This document shows, piece after piece, positions 57,753 to 64,000 of a stretch of 64,000 nt of DNA. Every line of letters begins with the position of its first letter. Position 1 is the stretch's first letter. This DNA comes from Streptomyces aculeolatus (GTDB taxonomy: Bacteria > Actinomycetota > Actinomycetes > Streptomycetales > Streptomycetaceae), in NCBI RefSeq assembly GCF_020400605.1, contig NZ_JAINRD010000017.1, forward strand, positions 124,001 through 188,000, in the 5' to 3' direction. Under the pieces are notes generated by a model. It was not told the DNA's origin. It did not search any database and worked only from the letters and a program-made list of their open reading frames with translations. Position numbers and translations under genes: made by a program.

Positions 57753-58076
57753 TCAGGAGCGGGGCGCCGGCCCGGAGAGCGGGCGTGCGGCGTCGCCGAC
57801 GATGGCCTGCAGCGCCGCGATGTGGCCGTCGAAGGCGTCCCGCCCGGCGGGGGTGAGGCGGGCCCGCACCTTCCGGCGGCTGCCGCTGACGCGGCGTTCG
57901 GTGGTGATGTACCCGGCGTCCTCGAGCGTCGTGAGCTGCTTGGACAGCGCCGAGTCGGACAGCTCCAGCCGGTCCTTGAGGAAGGCGAACTCGGCCCAGT
58001 CGACGGCGGCGAGCGTCGCCACGAGCGACAGGCGGGTGCTGGGGTGGATCAGCTCGTCGAACTTCGGCTGCGTCAT
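57753..58076 (-). CDS. Winged-helix repressor (MarR/ArsR-like)
   Basis: A 107-residue DNA-binding protein: HPSTRLSLVATLAAVDWAEFAFLKDRLELSDSALSKQLTTLEDAGYITTERRVSGSRRKVRARLTPAGRDAF, a winged helix-turn-helix with the recognition helix at SDSALSKQLTTLE. ATG 58076 overlaps the stop of the membrane-protein gene (ATGA), so both are coupled. Twin TTTCCC palindromes upstream of the operon are its likely operators. Ligand unknown. Confidence 0.85.
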   Translation of the reverse strand: MTQPKFDELIHPSTRLSLVATLAAVDWAEFAFLKDRLELSDSALSKQLTTLEDAGYITTERRVSGSRRKVRARLTPAGRDAFDGHIAALQAIVGDAARPLSGPAPRS

Positions 58077-58537
58077 GCGCGCACCCAACGGCGCACCACG
58101 CGCAGGATCTCCGGCCCGCCGAACCCGACGACGGCCGCCACCATCCCCGCCGCCCAGATGCTCGCGTGATCGGTGCCCTCGGCGTCCAGGGCGAGCGCCA
58201 CCAGGATGGTGACGGCGACGAACACGAACAGCATGCCGACCACGACCGTGGGGATGCGGCGGCCGGCGACCGCGGCGCTCACCTGGATCTGCTGCGTACG
58301 GCGCCGCCCGCTGAGCAGGCGCGAGGCGAATATCACGTGTCCGGCGCCGAAGGCCACCGTGGCGATCGTGGTCAGCCACCACGGCAGCACCGCGCCGCCC
58401 GCGCCCAGCACCAGCCAGCCGGCGGCCATGACCCACCAGTACGCGCGCGGCAGGCCGACCTCCTCGGCCACCTGGCGGCGGGCGTGTTCCGCGGTGGCGA
58501 GCGCATCGCGGGCCTGCTCTGCGGCGACGTTGTCCAT
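58073..58537 (-). CDS. Small membrane protein co-encoded with the repressor
   Basis: A 154-residue protein with about four hydrophobic segments (WWVMAAGWLVLGAGGAVLP, LTTIATVAFGAGHVIFA, IPTVVVGMLFVFVAVTILVALAL, SIWAAGMVAAVVGFGG). N-terminal EQARDALATAEHARRQVAEEVG is a helical cytoplasmic stretch. No transporter motif; function unknown. ATG 58537 lies 11 bases from the first operator palindrome, so it opens the repressor-controlled operon. Confidence 0.8.
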   Translation of the reverse strand: MDNVAAEQARDALATAEHARRQVAEEVGLPRAYWWVMAAGWLVLGAGGAVLPWWLTTIATVAFGAGHVIFASRLLSGRRRTQQIQVSAAVAGRRIPTVVVGMLFVFVAVTILVALALDAEGTDHASIWAAGMVAAVVGFGGPEILRVVRRWVRA

Positions 58538-58547
58538 GACGAGACCT

Positions 58548-58597
58548 CTCACTTTCCCGGTGGGAAAGTGAGCATCACACTTTCCCACCGGGAAAGT
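58548..58597. promoter_or_regulatory. Twin TTTCCC palindromes, operator of the small repressor operon
   Basis: CTCACTTTCCC-ggt-GGGAAAGTGAG (58548-58572) is a perfect 11-bp-arm palindrome, and ACTTTCCC-acc-GGGAAAGT (58579-58597) is the same core inverted. They begin 11 bases ahead of the membrane-protein ATG, the place of an autoregulatory operator for the winged-helix repressor. Confidence 0.75.
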
Positions 58598-58639
58598 CAA
58601 GCGCCGGGCTCGCGGCCCCGCGCCCGCGCCGGCCGGCGC

Positions 58640-59254
58640 CTACGCCCCCGCCTTCGGGCGGGCGCGCAGATGCGCCCGTTCGCCCTGCCCGCCGAAGAGG
58701 CTCAGGAACTCCACCGGCTCGTCGTCGGCCGCACCGAACCAGTGCGGCACGCGGGTGTCGAACTCGGCCGCCTCGCCCGGTTCGAGGATCAGGTCGTGCT
58801 CGCCGAGCACGACGCGCAGCCGGCCGCTCATCACGTACATCCACTCGTAGCCCTCGTGGGTGCGCAGGTCCGGCTCCCGGCGTCCGCTGCGCGCGGGCAG
58901 GATCAGCTTGAACGCCTGGATGCCGCCGGCCCTGCGGGACAGCGGCAGCATCGTCATGCCGTTGCGGGTGACCGGCCGCAGGTGGATGCGGGGGTCGCCG
59001 GTGGGCGGGGCGCCGACGAGTTCGTCGAGCGTGACGCCGTGGGCGCGGGCCAGCGGCAGCAGCAGCTCCAGGGTGGGGCGGCGGCTGCCGGACTCCAGCC
59101 GGGACAGCGTGCTCACCGAGATGCCGGTGGCCGCGGACAGGTCGGCGAGCGTCGACTCGCGCCGGCGGCGCAGCTCGCGCAGGCGGGGGCCGACGGCGTT
59201 GAGGGCGGTGTCGAGTTCTGCGTCCTGATCGGGGGCGCCGTCGGTGTCAGCCAT
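58640..59254 (-). CDS. XRE-family regulator with cupin sensor
   Basis: A 204-residue regulator. The XRE helix-turn-helix is RELRRRRESTLADLSAATGISVSTLSRLESGSRRPTLELLLPLARAHG (about 22-72), followed by a C-terminal cupin with EPDLRTHEGYEWMYVMSGRLRVVLGEHDLILEPGEAAEFDTRVPHWFG. ATG 59254 chosen. Divergent from the flavoprotein gene at 59337; CTTGccataacagcaaCAAG between them is a candidate operator. Likely represses the flavoprotein. Confidence 0.85.
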   Translation of the reverse strand: MADTDGAPDQDAELDTALNAVGPRLRELRRRRESTLADLSAATGISVSTLSRLESGSRRPTLELLLPLARAHGVTLDELVGAPPTGDPRIHLRPVTRNGMTMLPLSRRAGGIQAFKLILPARSGRREPDLRTHEGYEWMYVMSGRLRVVLGEHDLILEPGEAAEFDTRVPHWFGAADDEPVEFLSLFGGQGERAHLRARPKAGA

Positions 59255-59336
59255 GCGAACAGCTTGCCATAACAGCAACAAGGTTTGCGCATTCGGCGGA
59301 GCCGGCCGCATGGTCGTCGGCATGGAGGTGGTCGAC

Positions 59337-60401
59337 ATGACCGAGAGGGCCGAGACCGGGTGGACCGGGACGGGCGCCGAGCCCGCGGAGAGCCACGAGC
59401 CGGCGGAGAGCTACGAGGTGGCGGTGGTCGGCGGCGGCGCCGCGGGGCTGAGCGGGGCGCTGATGCTGGCCCGCTCCCGCCGCTCCGTGGTCGTGATCGA
59501 CGCGGGTGCCCCGCGCAACGCCCCGGCGGACGGCGTGCACGGGCTGCTGGGCCGCGAGGGCATGCCTCCGGGCGAGCTGCTGGCACGCGGGCGGGCGGAG
59601 GTCCGCGGGTACGGGGGCCACGTGGTGGCCGGCGAGGTCACCGGCGTCTCCCGGGAGCCGGCGGACGGCCACCGGGACACCGGGGACAGGGACGGGGCGG
59701 GGGACAGGGACGGGACCGGGTTCGTCCTCACCCTCGCCGGCGGCCGTTCCGTACGGGCCCGGCGGCTGCTCGTCACCACCGGCCTCGTCGACGAGCTGCC
59801 CGACGTCGCCGGCCTGCGCGAGCGCTGGGGCCGCGACGTACTGCACTGCCCCTACTGCCACGGCTGGGAGGTCCGCGACCAGGCCATCGGCGTGCTGGCC
59901 ACCGGGCCCATGGCCCTGCACCAGGCGCTGCTGTTCCGGCAGTTGAGCGCCGACGTCACGTACTTCGCGCACACCGCGGAGCCGCCGGCCGGCGACGCCG
60001 CCGAGCAGTTGGACGCCCTCGGCGTGCGCGTCGTCACCGGCGAGGTCGCCGGCCTGGAGGTCGCCGGCGACCGGCTCGCGGGCGTACGCCTCGCGGACGG
60101 CACCGTCGTGCCCCGCCAGGCGCTCGCGGTCGCCACGCGCATGGTCGCCCGCGCCGGGCTCCTCGCCGACCTGGGGCTGCGCGCAGTGGAGCACCCCTCC
60201 GGCATGGGCGAGCACATCCCCGCCGACGCCACGGGCCGCACCGACGTACCCGGCGTGTGGGTCGCGGGCAACGTCACCGACATGACCGCGCAGGTCCACG
60301 CCGCCTCGTCGGCAGGCGCCATGGCCGGCGCGCAGATCAACGCAGACCTCGCCGCCGAGGACGCCCGCCGGGCGGTCGCCGCCCGCCGGGTCGGCGTGTG
60401 A
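59337..60401 (+). CDS. Thioredoxin-reductase-like FAD/NAD(P) oxidoreductase
   Basis: A 354-residue flavoprotein. N-terminal FAD motif AVVGGGAAGLSGALMLAR, redox-active CPYCHGWEV, and a C-terminal GVWVAGNVTDMTAQVHAASSAGAMAG. The NAD(P) loop (GVLATGPMALHQALL) is degenerate compared with GxGxxA. This fits the low-molecular-weight TrxR-like enzymes that often lie beside XRE-cupin regulators. ATG 59337 chosen for GGAGG eight bases ahead. Substrate disulfide unknown. Followed after 29 bases by a methyltransferase. Confidence 0.88.
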   Translation: MTERAETGWTGTGAEPAESHEPAESYEVAVVGGGAAGLSGALMLARSRRSVVVIDAGAPRNAPADGVHGLLGREGMPPGELLARGRAEVRGYGGHVVAGEVTGVSREPADGHRDTGDRDGAGDRDGTGFVLTLAGGRSVRARRLLVTTGLVDELPDVAGLRERWGRDVLHCPYCHGWEVRDQAIGVLATGPMALHQALLFRQLSADVTYFAHTAEPPAGDAAEQLDALGVRVVTGEVAGLEVAGDRLAGVRLADGTVVPRQALAVATRMVARAGLLADLGLRAVEHPSGMGEHIPADATGRTDVPGVWVAGNVTDMTAQVHAASSAGAMAGAQINADLAAEDARRAVAARRVGV

Positions 60402-60430
60402 CGGGCGACTCCGGAGAGAGGAACACCAGG

Positions 60431-61081
60431 ATGACGAACGCGACCGAAGAGTTCGGCGAGGCGTACTGGGAAGAGAAGTACCGCGCCCGCGACGCGATCT
60501 GGAGCGGCAACCCCAACCCGCAGCTCGTCGCCGAGCTGGCGGATCTGCCGCCCGGCACCGCCCTGGAGGCCGGCTGCGGCGAGGGCGCCGACGCCATCTG
60601 GCTCGCCGAGCGCGGCTGGCGGGTGACGGCGGTGGACATCTCCGCCACCGCGCTGGACCGGGCACGCGCGCACGCCGAGGCCCGCGGCGCGGAGGTCGCG
60701 GGCCGCATCACGTGGGTACGGGCCGACCTGACCGACACCGTGCCGGACGGCGCCCCCTTCGACCTCGTCACCACGCACTACGTGCACACGACGGCCTCCC
60801 GCGAGGCGCTCTTCGGCCGCCTCGCGGCGGCGGTGGCGCCGGGCGGCACGCTGCTCGTCGTCGGCCACCACGAGACGGACCCCCGCTCCGCGGACATCGC
60901 CGAAGCGCACCCGGGAGTGCACTTCACCGCGCAGGACGTGGCGGCGGACCTGGTACCGGAGGACTGGGAGATCGCGGTGGCGGAGGTCCGGACCCGCCGG
61001 GCGCCGGTGGGCCACGAACCGCACGGCGGCGACGAGCCGCAGGAGCACCACGACGCGGTGCTGCGCGCACGCAGGCGCTGA
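60431..61081 (+). CDS. Class I SAM-dependent methyltransferase
   Basis: A 216-residue methyltransferase (Methyltransf_25/TehB-like fold). SAM-binding GTALEAGCGEGADAIWLAERGWRVTAVDIS, then ITWVRADLTDTVPD and FDLVTTHYVHTT. ATG 60431. Same strand and 29 bases after the flavoprotein, so probably one operon under the XRE-cupin regulator. Substrate unknown; detoxification is plausible. Confidence 0.87.
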   Translation: MTNATEEFGEAYWEEKYRARDAIWSGNPNPQLVAELADLPPGTALEAGCGEGADAIWLAERGWRVTAVDISATALDRARAHAEARGAEVAGRITWVRADLTDTVPDGAPFDLVTTHYVHTTASREALFGRLAAAVAPGGTLLVVGHHETDPRSADIAEAHPGVHFTAQDVAADLVPEDWEIAVAEVRTRRAPVGHEPHGGDEPQEHHDAVLRARRR

Positions 61082-61100
61082 CACGGTCCCGTACGGCCGA

Positions 61101-61123
61101 GGCGGGCCCGCAAGGCGCCCGCC
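61101..61123. terminator. Bidirectional terminator-like hairpin
   Basis: GGCGGGC (61101-61107) pairs with GCCCGCC (61117-61123), between the convergent methyltransferase and hemB genes. Confidence 0.5.
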
Positions 61124-61201
61124 CGGCCCGCGGCCGCGTACCCCGCAGCCGCCCCGCCCGGGTGCCGTGGCCCGTGCCCCGAAGCCCGAAGCCCAGGCAG
61201 G

Positions 61202-62221
61202 CTAGCCGCGCGCCAGCCGCCCGGCCGCCTCCGTCGCCCAGTACGTGAGGATCATCTGCGCCCCGGCCCGCCTGATCCCCGTCAGCGTCTCCATCATCGC
61301 CGCCTCCCGGTCGACCCAGCCGCGCTCCGCCGCCAGCTCGACCATCGCGTACTCCCCCGAGATCTGGTACGCCGCCACCGGCACGTCCGACTCGTCGGCG
61401 ACCCGCCGCAGCACGTCCAGATACGGCCCCGCCGGCTTGACCATCACCATGTCGGCGCCCTCGGCGAGGTCGAGGGCCAGCTCGCGCAGCGCCTCGCGGC
61501 CGTTCGGCGGGTCCTGCTGGTACGTCTTCCGGTCGCCCTTCAGCGACGAGTTGATCGCCTCGCGGAACGGCCCGAAGAAGGCGGAGGAGTACTTCACGGT
61601 GTACGCGAGGATCCCCGTGTCCTGGTGGCCCGCCCGGTCCAGGGCCTCGCGGATCACCGCGATCTGGCCGTCCATCATGCCGCTCGGCCCCAGCACGTGC
61701 GCCCCGGCGTCCGCCTGCACCACGGCCATCTCCGCGTACCGCGCGAGCGTCGCGTCGTTGTCGACCCGGCCGGCGGCGTCCAGCACCCCGCAGTGTCCGT
61801 GGTCGGTGGTCTCGTCCAGGCACACGTCGGACATGACCACCAGGTCGTCCCCGACCTCGGCCCGCACGTCGCGCAGCGCGACCTGGAGGATGCCGTCCGG
61901 GTCCGTGCCGGCCGAGCCGACCGCGTCCTTCTTGTGCTCCTCCGGCACGCCGAAGAGCATGATCCCGCCGACGCCCGCGGCGACGGCCTCGGCCGCGGCC
62001 TTCTTCAGGGAGTCGCGGGTGTGCTGCACGACGCCCGGCATGGCCGAGATCGGCGCCGGCTCGTCGATGCCTTCGCGGACGAAGGCGGGCAGGATCAGCT
62101 CCGCCGGGTGCAGCCGGGTCTCGGCGACCATGCGCCGCATCGCGGGCGTGGTGCGCAGCCGCCGCGGGCGGACGACGGGAACGGTGACAGGGCCGGGGTG
62201 CGGGGCTTCGGTGCCGGACAC
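61202..62221 (-). CDS. hemB: 5-aminolevulinate dehydratase (porphobilinogen synthase)
   Basis: A 339-residue enzyme that condenses two 5-aminolevulinates to porphobilinogen. Family features: ELILPAFVREGIDEPAPISAMPGV, DVCLDETTDHGHCGVLD (metal region, D/E/T-rich variant), the Schiff-base lysines in YTVKYSSAFFGPFREA and MVKPAGPYLDVLRR. Start GTG 62221. It lies 150 bases after hemD on the same strand, as in other Streptomyces. It uses the product of hemL at the left of the window. Confidence 0.95.
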   Translation of the reverse strand: MSGTEAPHPGPVTVPVVRPRRLRTTPAMRRMVAETRLHPAELILPAFVREGIDEPAPISAMPGVVQHTRDSLKKAAAEAVAAGVGGIMLFGVPEEHKKDAVGSAGTDPDGILQVALRDVRAEVGDDLVVMSDVCLDETTDHGHCGVLDAAGRVDNDATLARYAEMAVVQADAGAHVLGPSGMMDGQIAVIREALDRAGHQDTGILAYTVKYSSAFFGPFREAINSSLKGDRKTYQQDPPNGREALRELALDLAEGADMVMVKPAGPYLDVLRRVADESDVPVAAYQISGEYAMVELAAERGWVDREAAMMETLTGIRRAGAQMILTYWATEAAGRLARG

Positions 62222-62370
62222 GTGTGCTTACCTCCGTGGTGCTCCGGGACGGCCGCCTGCCCGCCCGGCAGGGGTGGGCACGCACGGACGCGCCCCCTCC
62301 GGACGGCGGGCGGCCGGGTGGATTCCACCGTACGCCCCCGCCGTGACACGCCCCGCCGGCCCCCGTCGGC

Positions 62371-64000
62371 TCACGTGGTCGTCGTACGCGCCCGCCGCCG
62401 CGGCCTGCGCTCGCTGGGCCGCGTGACGTGCTCCCCGGCCTCGACCGCCGCCGCCCGGCGCCGCGCGCCGAACTCCGCCAGCGCCTCGGCCAGCTTGTGC
62501 ACGGACGGCTCCGGCGCCATGACGTCGACGCGCAGCCCGTGCTCCTCCGCGGTCTTCGCCGTCGCCGGCCCGATACACGCGATGACCGTGACGTTGTGCG
62601 GCTTGCCGGCGATGCCGACGAGGTTCCGCACCGTCGAGGACGACGTGAACAGCACGGCGTCGAACCCGCCGCCCTTGATCGCCTCACGGGTCTCGGCCGG
62701 CGGCGGCGACGCGCGCACCGTCCGGTACGCGGTGATGTCGTCGACCTCCCAGCCCAGGTCCTTGAGGCCGGCCACCAGCGTCTCGGTGGCGATGTCCGCG
62801 CGCGGCAGGAACACCCGGTCGATCGGGTCGAAGACCGGGTCGTACGGCGGCCAGTCCTCCAGCAGCCCGTGCGAGGACTGCTCGCCGCTGGGCTGCAGAT
62901 CGGGGCGCACGCCGAACTCCACCAGCGCCGCCGCCGTCTGCTCGCCGACCGCGGCGACCTTGATCCCGGCGAACGCGCGGGCGTCGAGCCCGTACTCCTC
63001 GAACTTCTCCCGCACCGCCTTGACGGCGTTGACGGAGGTGAAGGCGATCCACTCGTACCGCCCGGTGACCAGGCCCTTGACCGCCCGCTCCATCTGCTGC
63101 GGGGTGCGCGGCGGCTCGACGGCGATGGTCGGCACCTCGTGCGGCACGGCACCGTACGAGCGCAGTTGCTCGGACAGCGACGCCGCCTGCTCCTTCGTCC
63201 GCGGCACGAGCACGTGCCAGCCGAAGAGCGGCTTGGACTCGAACCAGGCAAGGTGCTCGCGGCGGGCCGGCGCGCTCTGCTCGCCGACGACCGCTATGAC
63301 CGCCTGCCCGGCGTCCGGCGACGGCAGCACCTTCGCCGACTTCAGCACCTGCGCGACGCTGCCGAGCGTGGCGCTGAACGTCCGCTGCCGCGTCGTCGTG
63401 CCCGCGAGCGTGACCGTCATCGGGGTGTCCGGCTTGCGGCCCGCGGCGACCAGTTCGCGCGCCGTCGCCGCGGTGGCCTCCAGGGACGTCTGCACCACGA
63501 GCGTGCAGTCGCTGGCGCCCGCCTCGCCCCAGATCTGCTCCGAGGCGGTCGCGGCGTCCACGACGCGCACGTCCGTTCCCTGCGGGTCGTGCAGCGGCAC
63601 ACCGGCGTACGCGGGCACGCCCACGGCGGTCGCGACACCGGGCACCACCTCGAAGGCGATGCCCTCGGCGGCGCAGGCGCGCATCGCGTGCGCGGCACCG
63701 CCGTCGAGGCCCGGATCACCCGCCACGGCATGCACGACCCGCCTGCCGGCGCGGGCGGCCTCCATGACAAGATGGCCTGCGTCAGCGGCCGTTGGCGGTT
63801 CGTCGTCCCCCGCGGCCGCCGACGTATGCGCCACGGGCGCAGGCGTCGACGACGTGTGCGGCATGACCGCGCCGACGCGCGCGTGGGCGCGTACGACGGC
63901 GAGGACCTTCGGATCGGCGATCAGGACGTCCGCGGCAGACAGCGCTTCCACGGCGCGCAGCGTCAGCAGTCCGGGATCCCCGGGTCCTGCGCCCAGGAAC
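62371..64000 (-). CDS. hemD: HemD-type uroporphyrinogen-III synthase with N-terminal SUMT-like domain, 5' end beyond window
   Basis: The frame enters from beyond 64000 (FLGAGPGDPGLLTLRAVEAL, the SUMT opening), so the N-terminus is missing. C-terminal half (HVLVPRTKEQAASLSEQLRSYGA, IAFTSVNAVKAVREKFEEYG, LFTSSSTVRNL) is uroporphyrinogen-III synthase. In the N-terminal methyltransferase-like half the substrate region reads AVAGDPGLDGGAAHAM, departing from the GGDPFxFGRGxEE of active SUMT, so methylation activity is doubtful. It ends in a basic RRPRRRARTTTT tail. Upstream of hemB; produces the common intermediate of haem and corrinoids. Confidence 0.85.
   Translation of the reverse strand, partial: FLGAGPGDPGLLTLRAVEALSAADVLIADPKVLAVVRAHARVGAVMPHTSSTPAPVAHTSAAAGDDEPPTAADAGHLVMEAARAGRRVVHAVAGDPGLDGGAAHAMRACAAEGIAFEVVPGVATAVGVPAYAGVPLHDPQGTDVRVVDAATASEQIWGEAGASDCTLVVQTSLEATAATARELVAAGRKPDTPMTVTLAGTTTRQRTFSATLGSVAQVLKSAKVLPSPDAGQAVIAVVGEQSAPARREHLAWFESKPLFGWHVLVPRTKEQAASLSEQLRSYGAVPHEVPTIAVEPPRTPQQMERAVKGLVTGRYEWIAFTSVNAVKAVREKFEEYGLDARAFAGIKVAAVGEQTAAALVEFGVRPDLQPSGEQSSHGLLEDWPPYDPVFDPIDRVFLPRADIATETLVAGLKDLGWEVDDITAYRTVRASPPPAETREAIKGGGFDAVLFTSSSTVRNLVGIAGKPHNVTVIACIGPATAKTAEEHGLRVDVMAPEPSVHKLAEALAEFGARRRAAAVEAGEHVTRPSERRPRRRARTTTT

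Overview
The window is a high-G+C actinomycete chromosome segment, almost certainly Streptomyces or a close relative. Support: strong third-position G+C, GTG starts with GGAGG-type ribosome sites, many GTGA/ATGA gene overlaps, futalosine-route menaquinone genes, WhiJ-type regulator/ATPase genes, DUF3558 lipoproteins, DUF2637 protein, class I lysyl-tRNA synthetase, and gene order that from memory resembles S. coelicolor around SCO4469-4498 and SCO3303-3317. No tRNA, rRNA or CRISPR array was recognised.

Layout. 1-3056: end of an integrative conjugative element (FtsK-like transfer ATPase cut by the window edge, Pra-like activator, divergent GntR/KorSA-like repressor with two operators, then structured non-coding DNA with a long inverted repeat). 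3057-8327: RsbW-like ATPase and divergent TPR regulator separated by GTTCAC-type palindromes, then a visibly lower-G+C insert with a reverse transcriptase and a HEPN-motif protein in one overlapping operon, then an aminoglycoside-phosphotransferase-like kinase. 8517-10104: dicarboxylate/cystine-type symporter behind a Cys-codon leader peptide. 10186-16716: menaquinone neighbourhood (DUF4229, GNAT, MqnE-like protein lacking its radical-SAM core, Lrp, UbiX/MqnM, rhomboid, Phd/RelE toxin-antitoxin pair, UbiA/MqnP, UbiD/MqnL). 16906-21825: PLDc_N paralogues, a flavin oxidoreductase + ECF41 sigma operon with a predicted own promoter, a CC-motif protein behind a MerR-type promoter, a methyltransferase. 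21926-26433: DUF5995, an McrA-type phosphorothioate-dependent restriction enzyme, cold-shock protein with a terminator-like leader, DEAD-box helicase, remnant of a second McrA, MazG-like enzyme.

26540-33762: hemL, a phosphatase and the ResA-CcdA-ResB-CcsB cytochrome c maturation operon. 33850-45954: accessory metabolic and regulatory genes, including a short ThrRS-like gene behind a Thr leader peptide and a perfect 36-nt palindrome, and a three-gene unit of Gly/Arg-rich repeat peptide + GNAT + MFS exporter. 46061-64000: GH15 trehalase-like enzyme, phosphatase, two DUF3558 lipoproteins, DUF2637, lysS/argS, dehalogenase-like hydrolase, a small repressor operon with twin TTTCCC palindromes, XRE-cupin/flavoprotein pair, hemB and hemD.

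Functional threads are respiration and haem (menaquinone, cytochrome c maturation, hemL, hemB, hemD), defence (RT+HEPN, McrA, toxin-antitoxin), and translation-coupled control (two leader peptides next to hairpins). The best candidates for something undescribed are the RT+HEPN pair and the repeat-peptide/GNAT/MFS unit; both are inferences from sequence alone.
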